Below are positions 1 to 8,173 of a stretch of DNA of 35,299 nucleotides, one piece after another. The notes under the pieces were generated by a model. The model worked only from the letters and a program-made list of their open reading frames with translations. It did no database searches and was not told the DNA's origin. Origin of the DNA: an uncultured Mediterraneibacter sp. (lineage in GTDB: Bacteria > Bacillota > Clostridia > Lachnospirales > Lachnospiraceae); contig CALWQP010000033.1 of NCBI GenBank assembly GCA_944383695.1, forward strand, positions 1 through 35,299, read 5' to 3'. A program made the position numbers and the translations under genes. Every line of letters starts with the position of its first letter. The stretch's first letter is position 1.

Positions 1-34
1 CAGGAGTTCTTACTTAAATCTAAAGATCCGCCCT

Positions 35-63
35 CCCCCTGCATAGCAGGGGGTTTATTTTTT
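35..63 (+). terminator. Intrinsic terminator of an off-window plus-strand gene
   Basis: A perfect 8-bp GC-rich stem (CCCCCTGC / GCAGGGGG) with a 3-nt loop is followed by a T-rich tail on the plus strand. The gene it ends lies to the left of the window, so the adjoining transcription unit converges on the minus-strand block here. Confidence 0.8.
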
Positions 64-73
64 CTGTTACACA

Positions 74-120
74 ATAAGACAAGGATTGACAGCAGAAGCC
101 GCTGTCAATCCTTGTTTTAT
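74..120 (-). terminator. Terminator of the Cof phosphatase unit
   Basis: A nearly perfect 20-bp inverted repeat (arms 74-93 and 101-120, one G.U pair) overlaps the stop codon of the phosphatase gene. On the minus strand it is followed by a moderately T-rich tail. It probably ends the FAD dehydrogenase-phosphatase transcript and may act in both directions. Confidence 0.7.
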
Positions 121-983
121 TGCTGATCCAATATCTTCTCTATTGCCTCCGCCGCCCCTCTGCGGTCGTTTGGAGCAGTCACATGATCCGCCCTTTCCTT
201 CAGAGCAGGCACTGCATTTCCCATGGCAATCTTCACACCTGCCGCATCAAACATGGACAGGTCATTCTCCCCATCCCCGATACACGCGATCTCCTCCCGG
301 GTGATCCCAAGATATCCGCCAAGAGCAGCCAGGGCTTTTCCCTTTGACGCATGTTCCGAATAAACTTCCGCATAGATTCCTGTATACGCCGCATTTAGTT
401 CCGGATGACATGCCATGACGGATCGGAATTCCTCTTTTGCTTTTCCTGAGAGAAAATAGAACTGAAGTTCTTCAACCTCATGTCTGCTCTTCTCTACCGC
501 TTCCTGTATATCCCTGACACAATATACCCCGGCGGCATCCCTTCCGTAAATGAACCTGCCTGCCATCGTAAGGAGTCTGCCCTCCATCAGATAACGGTGG
601 CAGATATGGGCAGCGTTTCCGAGCCGGATCTCCCTGCACGCTTCCAGCAGCGAGATAACCTCATCTCTTGGTATCATCGCGCGGAAGACCGACTTCTTCT
701 CCCTAATATCCGTTACCACTGCCCCATTAGACGAAATCACATATCGAAAAAGATCTCTGTTTTTTGCCGCGTCATCATGTCTGCCTCTATAAGACAGCAC
801 CGGTCCGTCGATAGTCCCTGCTGCCAGACGGTGGGGGATACACCCCATATTCCGCCCGGTCGCGGGCACCACCGTGATCCCTGCGGACACGGCGCGGCGC
901 AGTGCGCTTAACGTCCCGTCTGTCATGCGGCTCCTGCTGTCCAGACAGGTACCATCCATATCTACCGCAAGTAATTTTATCAT
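117..983 (-). CDS. Cof-type HAD-IIB family phosphatase
   Basis: A 288-aa cytosolic hydrolase of the haloacid dehalogenase superfamily, Cof subfamily. These dephosphorylate small phosphorylated metabolites such as sugar phosphates or flavin-related compounds; the substrate here cannot be read from sequence. Motif I is DMDGT with nucleophile Asp8 and acid/base Asp10. The C-terminal Lys motif (HASKGKAL) and motif IV (GDGENDLSMF) are present, followed by the typical Cof ending (AMGNAVPALKERADHVT). A large central insert matches the C2B cap. The start codon overlaps the stop of the upstream dehydrogenase gene in an ATGA, so the two are probably translationally coupled. Length is normal for the family. 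Confidence 0.93.
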   Translation of the reverse strand: MIKLLAVDMDGTCLDSRSRMTDGTLSALRRAVSAGITVVPATGRNMGCIPHRLAAGTIDGPVLSYRGRHDDAAKNRDLFRYVISSNGAVVTDIREKKSVFRAMIPRDEVISLLEACREIRLGNAAHICHRYLMEGRLLTMAGRFIYGRDAAGVYCVRDIQEAVEKSRHEVEELQFYFLSGKAKEEFRSVMACHPELNAAYTGIYAEVYSEHASKGKALAALGGYLGITREEIACIGDGENDLSMFDAAGVKIAMGNAVPALKERADHVTAPNDRRGAAEAIEKILDQQ

Positions 984-2353
984 CTGTTCTCCACGATCTC
1001 CCTTGCCACATACACTCCGCTCGCCGACGCATGAGACAGGGAATGGGTCACGCCGCTTCCGTCTCCAATCACATAGAGACCCTTATGCCTCGTCTCAAGA
1101 CGCTTGTCAAGCTTCACTTCCATATTATAGAATTTCACTTCCACCCCATAAAGCAGGGTGTCATCATTCGCAGTTCCCGGCGCGATCTTATCGAGAGCGT
1201 AGACCATCTCGATGATACCGTCCAGTATCCGCTTCGGGAGCACGAGGCTTAAATCTCCAGGTTCTGCTGCCAGCGTCGGCCGCACGAACCCTTCCTCGAT
1301 CCTTTCCCACGTACTTCTCCTGCCGCGAATCAAATCGCCGAAGCGCTGTACGAGCACGCCTCCGCCCAGCATATTGGACAGGCGCGCAATACTCTCGCCA
1401 TAGCCGTTGCTGTCCTTAAAGGGCTCGGAGAAATGCTTCTCCACCAGCAGGGCAAAGTTGGTATTTTCTGTCTGTTTTTCCGGGTCTTCATAGCTGTGTC
1501 CATTCACAGTGACAATGCCGTTTGTGTTCTCATTCACAACAATGCCGTACGGATTCATGCAGAATGTACGCACCTTGTCCTCAAACTTCTCCGTCCGGTA
1601 TACAATTTTGCTCTCATAAAGCTCATCCGTCAGATGAGAGAAGATGACCGCCGGAAGCTCTACCCTCACGCCGATATCCACCCGGTTGGATTTGGTCGGG
1701 ATATCCAGCCTTTCACAGATCTGCTCCATCCACTTACTGCCGCTGCGTCCCACGGAAATGATACACTGTCCGCACTCATACGCACCATCTTTTGTGATGA
1801 TCCGGTATCCTCCGTCCATAAGCTCCACATCATCCACATGACAGTTGAAACGGAAATCCACCTTGTCTTTCAGCTCGCTGAAAAGATTTTCCAGGACGAC
1901 ATAATTAATGTCCGTGCCCAGATGGCGGACAGACGCATCCAGGAGCTTCAACCTATTCTGCATACACAGCTTCTTAAACTTGGTCCCCGCGGTGGAGTAC
2001 ATCTTCGTGCCTTTCCCGCCGTACATTACATTGATCTCATCCACATAGCGCATAAGGCCGATCGCGGTATCCTTGCCGATATATTCATACAGCGTGCCGC
2101 CGAAATCATTGGTAATATTATATTTCCCATCAGAGAACGCGCCTGCGCCTCCAAAGCCGCTCATGATCGCGCATGTCTTACAGCTGATGCAGCTCTTTAC
2201 TTTCTTCCCATCAATAGGGCATTTTCTCTTTTCCAGGGGATTTCCGGACTCAAGCACAGCCACTTTTAATTCCGGCGCTTTCTTCATCAGCTCATAGGCC
2301 GCAAAAATGCCTCCCGGTCCCGCTCCGATTATTATCACGTCATATCTGCTCAT
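980..2353 (-). CDS. FAD-dependent dehydrogenase (COG2509-like NAD(P)/FAD oxidoreductase)
   Basis: A 457-aa flavoprotein. The N-terminus carries the Rossmann dinucleotide-binding motif (VIIIGAGPGGIFAAYEL), and the C-terminus the second FAD-contact motif (GLYVIGDGSGVTHSLSHA). A Cys-rich stretch (SCISCKTCAIMSGFGGAGAFSDGKYN) just after the first domain is typical of the uncharacterised COG2509 family found in anaerobes; its reaction is unknown. I chose the ATG at 2353 over an upstream in-frame start at 2389 because an AGGAAAGGA ribosome binding site sits about 10 nt before it and the Rossmann strand begins straight after it. It lies downstream of rubredoxin and a hairpin, and overlaps the phosphatase gene by 4 nt. 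Confidence 0.9.
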   Translation of the reverse strand: MSRYDVIIIGAGPGGIFAAYELMKKAPELKVAVLESGNPLEKRKCPIDGKKVKSCISCKTCAIMSGFGGAGAFSDGKYNITNDFGGTLYEYIGKDTAIGLMRYVDEINVMYGGKGTKMYSTAGTKFKKLCMQNRLKLLDASVRHLGTDINYVVLENLFSELKDKVDFRFNCHVDDVELMDGGYRIITKDGAYECGQCIISVGRSGSKWMEQICERLDIPTKSNRVDIGVRVELPAVIFSHLTDELYESKIVYRTEKFEDKVRTFCMNPYGIVVNENTNGIVTVNGHSYEDPEKQTENTNFALLVEKHFSEPFKDSNGYGESIARLSNMLGGGVLVQRFGDLIRGRRSTWERIEEGFVRPTLAAEPGDLSLVLPKRILDGIIEMVYALDKIAPGTANDDTLLYGVEVKFYNMEVKLDKRLETRHKGLYVIGDGSGVTHSLSHASASGVYVAREIVENR

Positions 2354-2387
2354 TATTTCATGTCCTTTCCTGATGCTTTCCCGGCAC

Positions 2388-2432
2388 AAAACACTGCCGC
2401 CCCATTATTATATGGGACGGCAGTGTTTTTTA
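2388..2432. terminator. Strong hairpin between rubredoxin and FAD dehydrogenase genes
   Basis: A long interrupted stem (AACACTGCCG-CCCAT paired with ATGGG-CGGCAGTGTT) lies 9 nt after the rubredoxin stop. The long T run is on the plus-strand side, while the minus-strand tail is only TTTTG. It may therefore be a partial terminator for rubredoxin, allowing read-through. The loop contains TATAAT on the minus strand, but no good -35 accompanies it. Confidence 0.65.
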
Positions 2433-2440
2433 ATAAAATT

Positions 2441-2602
2441 TTATTCCACTTCTGAAAACTCGTCTTTTCCTACTCCGCAAAGAGGACAGAGGAAATCCTC
2501 GGGTACGTCCTCCCACTTTGTGCCTGCCTCAATCCCATTATCCGGATCGCCGGTCGCTTCGTCATAAATATATCCACATACAACACATACATATTTCTTC
2601 AT
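2441..2602 (-). CDS. Rubredoxin
   Basis: A 53-aa one-iron electron carrier of the cytosol. The four Cys ligands are in the standard spacing: Cys6-x2-Cys9 (CVVCGYIYD) and Cys39-x2-Cys42 ([11 protein letters not shown]). The length is that of a classical rubredoxin. A perfect AGGAGGT ribosome binding site 8 nt upstream fixes the ATG at 2602; a longer in-frame reading from 2650 is rejected. In anaerobes rubredoxins pass electrons to oxygen- and peroxide-reducing enzymes. No such partner lies next door; the downstream flavoprotein is a possible electron donor by position only. It has its own promoter. Confidence 0.96.
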   Translation of the reverse strand: MKKYVCVVCGYIYDEATGDPDNGIEAGTKWEDVPEDFLCPLCGVGKDEFSEVE

Positions 2603-2691
2603 TATTTTTACCTCCTGATATTTTTGAAAATGTTGAAACTCATCTTCCATTCTTTTTATTTGTTACATGATGGGAGTTTTCTCCCTCGTTC

Positions 2692-2720
2692 ATGATAGCA
2701 TATCCTGTCCTCTTTTTCAA
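2692..2720 (-). promoter_or_regulatory. SigA-type extended -10 promoter for rubredoxin
   Basis: TTGAAA (2715-2720) and TATCAT (2692-2697) are separated by exactly 17 bp, with a TGC extension directly before the -10. It lies about 90 bp upstream of the rubredoxin start, in the gap after nrdB. Confidence 0.65.
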
Positions 2721-2748
2721 TCCACAAGTCACATAATCCTCAGAAACC

Positions 2749-3810
2749 TTATAAATCGTCTACCAGAGCCGTGGATTTTGCATAGGCCGTGGACCGCGCT
2801 TCAAAGAAATCCGTCTTGACCATATTTGCATTGGAATACTGAGATACCCAACGCATGGACTCCGGCTCCCTCTCATATCCGGGATAGATCGGGTCATATC
2901 CAAAGCTTGTCCATCTTAAATTGCCCAGATATTGGATATAGTCTGTCACCATCTGGCGGTTTAAGCCTGCCACGTCGTCCCCGATCACATAGTGTCCCCA
3001 TTCGATCTCCTGGCGCACGCCTTCCATGAGAAGCCCCCGCATCTCTGCCACCATAGCGTCGTCAAACAATTCCGGGTGTTCCTTCCGCAGTTCGATGATG
3101 ATGTTGCGGAACAGCCACAGGTGTGTATTCTCATCCCGGTTGATGTACCGGATCTCCTGAGCGGAACCGGGCATCTTTCCGTTTCTGGACAGATTGTAAA
3201 AGAACATGAACCCGGAGTAAAAATAGATACCCTCCAGCACATAATTTGCCATCATCACTTTCAGGAGCGTCCTTGCATCCTTTTTTGTCTGGAACTCATT
3301 GTAGCATTCTCCGATGAACGTGTTCCGTTTCAGGAGATGTTCATCCGTTTTCCACTGGTACAGGATATCCATCCGCTCTTCCGGCGAACAGATCGTATCC
3401 AGCATATAGGAATAGGACTGGGAGTGTACGCACTCCTGAAATGTCTGTATGTTGAGACAGAGGTTCACCTCGTTTGCTGTAATATATTCGCCCACACATG
3501 GCAGGTTTGCCGTCTGTATGGAATCAAGAAACACGAGGAATGAGAGAATCTTGTCATACGCCTTTCTCTCTGCCTTTTCCAGTTTCGGGTAATCCTTGAT
3601 GTCCTGCGACAGGTTGATCTCCTCCGGAATCCAGAAGTTGTTCATTGCCTGACGGTACCAGTCCGACACCCATGGATATTTCAGGTTGTTGTAATCATTG
3701 AGATTCGTTGTATTTCCGCCAATCATGCGCCTTTTCAGCACGTCCGTATCTCCGCCCGGGTTAAACAGCGGTTTATGGGGAAGAGGCTGTCTTACATCAA
3801 ATTCCTGCAT
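2749..3810 (-). CDS. nrdB: Ribonucleotide reductase class I, beta (radical) subunit
   Basis: A 353-aa R2 subunit, which houses the di-metal/tyrosyl radical cofactor that NrdA needs to reduce ribonucleotides. All canonical ligands are visible: Asp96, Glu126, His129 (ECVHSQSY), Glu193, Glu227 and His230 (RDENTH). Tyr133 lies four residues after His129, where the radical Tyr of E. coli NrdB (Tyr122) sits. This therefore looks like a conventional tyrosyl-radical enzyme, not the Phe-substituted class Ic. The gene follows nrdA by 28 nt in the same orientation. Normal length. Confidence 0.97.
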   Translation of the reverse strand: MQEFDVRQPLPHKPLFNPGGDTDVLKRRMIGGNTTNLNDYNNLKYPWVSDWYRQAMNNFWIPEEINLSQDIKDYPKLEKAERKAYDKILSFLVFLDSIQTANLPCVGEYITANEVNLCLNIQTFQECVHSQSYSYMLDTICSPEERMDILYQWKTDEHLLKRNTFIGECYNEFQTKKDARTLLKVMMANYVLEGIYFYSGFMFFYNLSRNGKMPGSAQEIRYINRDENTHLWLFRNIIIELRKEHPELFDDAMVAEMRGLLMEGVRQEIEWGHYVIGDDVAGLNRQMVTDYIQYLGNLRWTSFGYDPIYPGYEREPESMRWVSQYSNANMVKTDFFEARSTAYAKSTALVDDL

Positions 3811-3838
3811 CTGTTTCTCCTTTCATTTAACCTGTCCG

Positions 3839-6367
3839 TCAGGATGAACACGATTCACATTCTTCTACCTCAAGGGATTTTGAGCGCACATAATAAACCG
3901 TCTTTACGCCGCACTCCCAGGCCTGGAGATAAAGATTGAGCACCTGACGCATTGTATATTCGTTGGTGATATAAAAATTCATGGACTGCGCCTGATCCAC
4001 ATGCCGCTGGCGTACACCGCAGGCACGCACGGACCATGTCTGGTCGATGTGGTGGGCATTGATATAATACCAGTAGGTCTCCAGGCTTAAGTCCGGAGCT
4101 ACCCTTGGCAGCATAGAGCCTTTTTTCTCCTCTAAGAAAAACTTGTTCATCACCGGATCAATGCCCGCTGTTGTTCCCGCGATGATGGAAGTGGAGCTGG
4201 TGGGCGCAATGGCGAGGAGATAAGCGTTTCTCATACCCTGCTCATGAACCTTTTCGCGCAGCGCAGACCATTCCTCCGAAGTATAGCCCCGCTTGTCAAA
4301 GTACGCTCCTGTATCCCAGTCTGAGCCTTCAAAATAGCGATAACTCCCCTTTTCCACGGCAAAGTCAGAGCTTGCCTCCACTGCCGCATAGTTGATCTCC
4401 TCAAACAGACGGTCCACAAATTCCAGATGCTCTTCTGACTGCCACTTTATGCTGTTCTTTGCCAGCATATGGTGATATCCGCTGACGCCAAGTCCTATGG
4501 AACGGTAGCTGTGATTGGTGATCTTCGCGTAGGGGAGGGGATAAAAGTTCAGGTCGATCACATTGTCCAGCGCGCGCACCACTGTCCTCACGACCCTGCG
4601 CATGTATTCCTTATCCTGCACCGGAAGCCTTCCAAGGGAGAGCGAAGCAAGATTGCACACAACGAACTCTCCTGCCTTTGTCGTATTTACCACAACAGTG
4701 TCTCCATCTTCTGTCTTTACTTCTGTGCTGACTGTGGAGATGGGCGCCATGTTCTGGGCGATTTCCGTGCAGAGATTGGAACAGTAGATCATGCCCCTGT
4801 GAGGATTGGGATTCGCCCGGTTTACGATATCACGGTTAAAGGTAAAGGGCGCTCCTGTCTCAACCACGGATTTGATGATGAGCCTCACCATATCCTTGAG
4901 CGCGATAGTGCGCTTCGTGATCCGTGAATCATGCACACAGTCCCAATATCTCTTTTCCCATTCTTCTCCGTAAAAATCCTCCAGACTGTATCCCTTTGCC
5001 ATCTCAATATCGTGGGGGCACATCAGATACCAGTCCTGATCCAGGTCTTCTTTTACCATCTTCCAGAACAGGTCCGGATAGCAGACCGCAGGAAACACAT
5101 CGTGGGCTTTCATCCTCTCATCTCCGTTGTTTGTCCGGATCTGGAGAAATTCCGGCAGGTCCCTGTGCCATGCATCCAGATAGACAGCCACCGCTCCTGC
5201 TCTCACGCCAAGCTGGTCTACCGCCACTGCGGTGTCATTGACAATGCGTATCCAGCGGATCACGCCTCCGGCGGCTCCTTCAAAGCCCCGGATGGCACTG
5301 CCTGCTGCTCTTACTTTTCCGAAATACATACCCATACCACCGCCGTACTTGCTCACCTGGGCAAAGTTGTCCACAGAGCGGAAGATACCCTTGAGACTGT
5401 CCGGCACTGTATCAATAAAGCAGGAACTGAGCTGATGGAAGGGCTTCCTTGCATTTGCCAGCGTAGGGGTTGCCATGGTCACTTCCAGCTTTGAGAGCAT
5501 ATCATAAAATGCCTTCACCCATGTAAGCCGCACGTCTTTCTCCTCATTCATGGCGAGATGGAGGGCAATGCCAAGAAACATCTCCTGTGGGCTCTCTAAC
5601 GGCACATGGCGGTGGGTTGATATGACATACCGCTTGATCAGAAGGTCAAGCCCTGAGTAATTGAAAAGCCGATCCCTCTCTGGAACAAGGAAGGTTTCCG
5701 CCTCATCAATCTCACTGCGCGAGTATGCTTCTAAAATATAGATTCCGTACAATCCCTGATCCGTAAGATAGATGATCTTGTCAAAGAGTGTGATCAGCCC
5801 TCTGCTCTCTGTCTCCACCCGAAGCTTCCGGTTAAATTGAAATGCCAGCAGCCATCCGGCAATATTTTCCCACCGGGGGGCTTCCTGGCTGGTCAGCTCC
5901 ATAGCCGCCTTGACCAGCGCCTCCAACTTCTCATCTTCGTCCATATCCGGTTTCTGAAAGCCCATGAACTTTCCGAACAGCACGGGAAAAGCATAGATAT
6001 CCGGCGGAAAAGCCTGCTGGATATCCTTTAAGATTTCAGACAGCCCTTCAACCCTCACTTCATTTTCAATTTCCTGACGGACCCTGCGCAGCTCCGTCCG
6101 TTTCTGCCGATACAGGATATAAGCTTTCGCCTCCTGGAAAAAGCCCTGCTCCATCAGAGTTTCCTCCACTACATCCTGAATCAGTTCCACAGAATCCGCA
6201 TTTCTATTTTCCAGTTTCTCCTCAACCGCGAGACAGAGCGCCTGAAGCTGTTCCTCACCCGATTCCGTACCGCATGAGGCAAAGCTCTTTCGCATTGCCC
6301 CTTTGATCTTGTCCGGCTGATAGATCTCTCTGTCCCCGGAACGTTTGACAATGAATTTCTCTGCCAT
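3839..6367 (-). CDS. nrdA: Ribonucleotide reductase class I, alpha (catalytic) subunit
   Basis: An 842-aa R1 subunit converting ribonucleotides to deoxyribonucleotides. An N-terminal ATP-cone (about residues 1-100) suggests dATP allosteric control. The active-site Asn531-x-Cys533-x-Glu535 is in the SNLCTEI motif. The redox pair is Cys316 (QLSSCF) and Cys571 (VVCNLAS). The radical-transfer pair Tyr825-Tyr826 and the C-terminal shuttle cysteines Cys837 and Cys840 (CESC) complete the set. The ATG directly abuts the stop of the upstream permease gene, and its AAAGGAGG ribosome binding site lies inside that gene, so the two are co-transcribed. No separate promoter or paired NrdR box was recognised upstream. 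Confidence 0.97.
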   Translation of the reverse strand: MAEKFIVKRSGDREIYQPDKIKGAMRKSFASCGTESGEEQLQALCLAVEEKLENRNADSVELIQDVVEETLMEQGFFQEAKAYILYRQKRTELRRVRQEIENEVRVEGLSEILKDIQQAFPPDIYAFPVLFGKFMGFQKPDMDEDEKLEALVKAAMELTSQEAPRWENIAGWLLAFQFNRKLRVETESRGLITLFDKIIYLTDQGLYGIYILEAYSRSEIDEAETFLVPERDRLFNYSGLDLLIKRYVISTHRHVPLESPQEMFLGIALHLAMNEEKDVRLTWVKAFYDMLSKLEVTMATPTLANARKPFHQLSSCFIDTVPDSLKGIFRSVDNFAQVSKYGGGMGMYFGKVRAAGSAIRGFEGAAGGVIRWIRIVNDTAVAVDQLGVRAGAVAVYLDAWHRDLPEFLQIRTNNGDERMKAHDVFPAVCYPDLFWKMVKEDLDQDWYLMCPHDIEMAKGYSLEDFYGEEWEKRYWDCVHDSRITKRTIALKDMVRLIIKSVVETGAPFTFNRDIVNRANPNPHRGMIYCSNLCTEIAQNMAPISTVSTEVKTEDGDTVVVNTTKAGEFVVCNLASLSLGRLPVQDKEYMRRVVRTVVRALDNVIDLNFYPLPYAKITNHSYRSIGLGVSGYHHMLAKNSIKWQSEEHLEFVDRLFEEINYAAVEASSDFAVEKGSYRYFEGSDWDTGAYFDKRGYTSEEWSALREKVHEQGMRNAYLLAIAPTSSTSIIAGTTAGIDPVMNKFFLEEKKGSMLPRVAPDLSLETYWYYINAHHIDQTWSVRACGVRQRHVDQAQSMNFYITNEYTMRQVLNLYLQAWECGVKTVYYVRSKSLEVEECESCSS

Positions 6368-7543
6368 TCACTGCCTCCTTTCGCTTCTCTCTTTCTCTTT
6401 CACTTTCTGTTCACTACTTACACTATTTTCTCTCAATCCGAGTATTCCGTCAACCAAAATCCGCACATCATCAAAAATGTAATCAAAGGCGCCTGCCTGA
6501 CACATGTTAATGAGCACCATCCCAATGGGCACTGCCAGGATCATCCACAGCACGCCGCCCATCCGGTAGCCCACATATAAGAGCAAAAGGGTCACCAGCG
6601 GATTCAGACCCACACTGTCCCCAACCAGCTTGGGCTGGAGAAGCTGTCTGACAACCTGGGTCACGATATAGAGCACTGCCAGGGCCACTGTGGTCTTGTA
6701 ATCTCCCATAAAAAACTCATAGACCGCCCATGGGATCATGGCTGTCCCTGTACCGAAAAAGGGAAGAAAATCTAAAAACGACACGAGCAGCGCCACCAGA
6801 ACAAAATAGCCGGTCCTAAGAAAGCCGAGTCCCACAAGAAGGATCAGAAACACGACCCCCATGATCTTAAACTGGGCTTTAAAATACCCGCCTACAGCAT
6901 ATTTCAGATAATCCATAACCAGGCTCATCCTTTTCTGTACAGCTTCCGGCGCAGTCCTTTTCATCCACCCCAGCACTTCATCCCTCTGAACGATAAAGAA
7001 ATACGCAGACATGACTGCCACGATGAAGGAAATCAGATAATACGGCACTCTTCTCGCAATATTTCCCGCTGCGTTCACCGTTGGTTCACTGATGCCGGAT
7101 ACAAGTTCCCCCATATATCTGTCCAGATTTTCTACCACTGCATTCCAGCCATTCTGAATACCGTCCGGCAGCCGTTCAAAAATGCCGGACAGCGTATCCC
7201 CGATCTGTCTTAATCCTTCTTCGAGCTGGGCGTACATCTCCGGGAAATTTCTGACCAGATCCCCGATTTCCTGCACCAGCCGGCTGATTCCGAAATACAG
7301 CGCCAGGATGATCGCCGCCAGCACCAGGATGACGATCAGGGCTGACCCCAGCCTTTTCACGATCCGCAGTCTTTTCTCCAGCCAGTTGACCAGTGGGGCA
7401 GCGATCGCTGCAATGAGCCAGCCTATGACAAACGGCATGAGGAATCCGATGAGCCTGATCCCGATGATCACAAATGCTGCTGTGGCAAGGAGACTGAACA
7501 ACAGCCTGACTGCCACCTGCCAGTAGGAGCGTCTATCTTCCAT
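6368..7543 (-). CDS. AI-2E family permease, YtvI-like
   Basis: A 391-aa multi-pass membrane protein of the AI-2E/UPF0118 family. Hydrophobic segments lie near residues 12-50, 65-90, 165-190, 225-270 and 280-345, separated by an amphipathic region of about 75 residues. The signature FLDFLPFFGTGTAMIPW is the form seen in YtvI, a protein reported in sporulating Firmicutes. Transport substrate is unknown. The C-terminal tail is strongly charged. The GGAGG site 7 nt before the ATG supports the start. It lies 15 nt downstream of engB and directly precedes nrdA. Confidence 0.88.
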   Translation of the reverse strand: MEDRRSYWQVAVRLLFSLLATAAFVIIGIRLIGFLMPFVIGWLIAAIAAPLVNWLEKRLRIVKRLGSALIVILVLAAIILALYFGISRLVQEIGDLVRNFPEMYAQLEEGLRQIGDTLSGIFERLPDGIQNGWNAVVENLDRYMGELVSGISEPTVNAAGNIARRVPYYLISFIVAVMSAYFFIVQRDEVLGWMKRTAPEAVQKRMSLVMDYLKYAVGGYFKAQFKIMGVVFLILLVGLGFLRTGYFVLVALLVSFLDFLPFFGTGTAMIPWAVYEFFMGDYKTTVALAVLYIVTQVVRQLLQPKLVGDSVGLNPLVTLLLLYVGYRMGGVLWMILAVPIGMVLINMCQAGAFDYIFDDVRILVDGILGLRENSVSSEQKVKEKERSERRQ

Positions 7544-7558
7544 ACCAATCCTCCCGAA

Positions 7559-8149
7559 TCAATCCGTCTTACATTCATTCTCAATCCGTTCCCATATCTC
7601 ATCCCGCCCCTGCTTCGTCACTGAGGAAAACGGGATAACGGTTGTTCCCGGCACAAGCGCCAGGCCTTCTTTTAACATTTTAACATGTTTCTGCACCTGA
7701 CTGCGCTTTATTTTATCCAATTTCGTAGCAATAATGACAGGCTCATATCCCTGAGCCACGATCCACTTATACATCATCTTATCATTCGCCGAAGGCTCGT
7801 GACGGATATCGATAAGCAGGAACACTGCCCTAAGCTGAGCGGAGCCGTGCAGATACCGCTCGATCATTTTTCCCCACTGCTCTTTTTCTTTCTCAGACAC
7901 TTTTGCGTATCCGTACCCCGGAAGATCCACCAGATACAGAGCGTCATTAATGTTGTAAAAATTGATGGTCTGGGTCTTCCCCGGAGTGGCGGAAATCCTG
8001 GCGTATGATTTCCGGTTCATGAGCGCATTGATCAGGGATGATTTTCCCACATTGGACTTGCCTGCAAACGCCACCTCAGGCTTATCGTTTTCAGGCAGGG
8101 TGCTCGTAATGCCGCACACTGTCTCCAGATTTATACTTTTGATCACCAT
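7559..8149 (-). CDS. engB: Ribosome biogenesis GTP-binding protein EngB/YsxC
   Basis: A 196-aa GTPase of the TrmE-Era-EngA-EngB family, required in Bacillus for assembly of the 50S subunit. G1 is GKSNVGKSS (residues 30-38), G3 is DLPGYG (75-80), G4 is TKLD (142-145) and G5 is SSV near residue 174. Length matches the family. A GGGAGGAAG ribosome binding site lies 4-6 nt before the ATG. It starts 24 nt after lon; lon-engB adjacency is conserved in many Firmicutes. Confidence 0.97.
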   Translation of the reverse strand: MVIKSINLETVCGITSTLPENDKPEVAFAGKSNVGKSSLINALMNRKSYARISATPGKTQTINFYNINDALYLVDLPGYGYAKVSEKEKEQWGKMIERYLHGSAQLRAVFLLIDIRHEPSANDKMMYKWIVAQGYEPVIIATKLDKIKRSQVQKHVKMLKEGLALVPGTTVIPFSSVTKQGRDEIWERIENECKTD

Positions 8150-8173
8150 AACTTCCTCCCGCCGCAGCCTGCA

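Noticed and set aside
1433..2269. A 278-codon plus-strand frame opposite the FAD dehydrogenase gene
   Set aside because: It is an antisense shadow of a clearly real flavoprotein gene with Rossmann motifs; no ribosome binding site or family resemblance.
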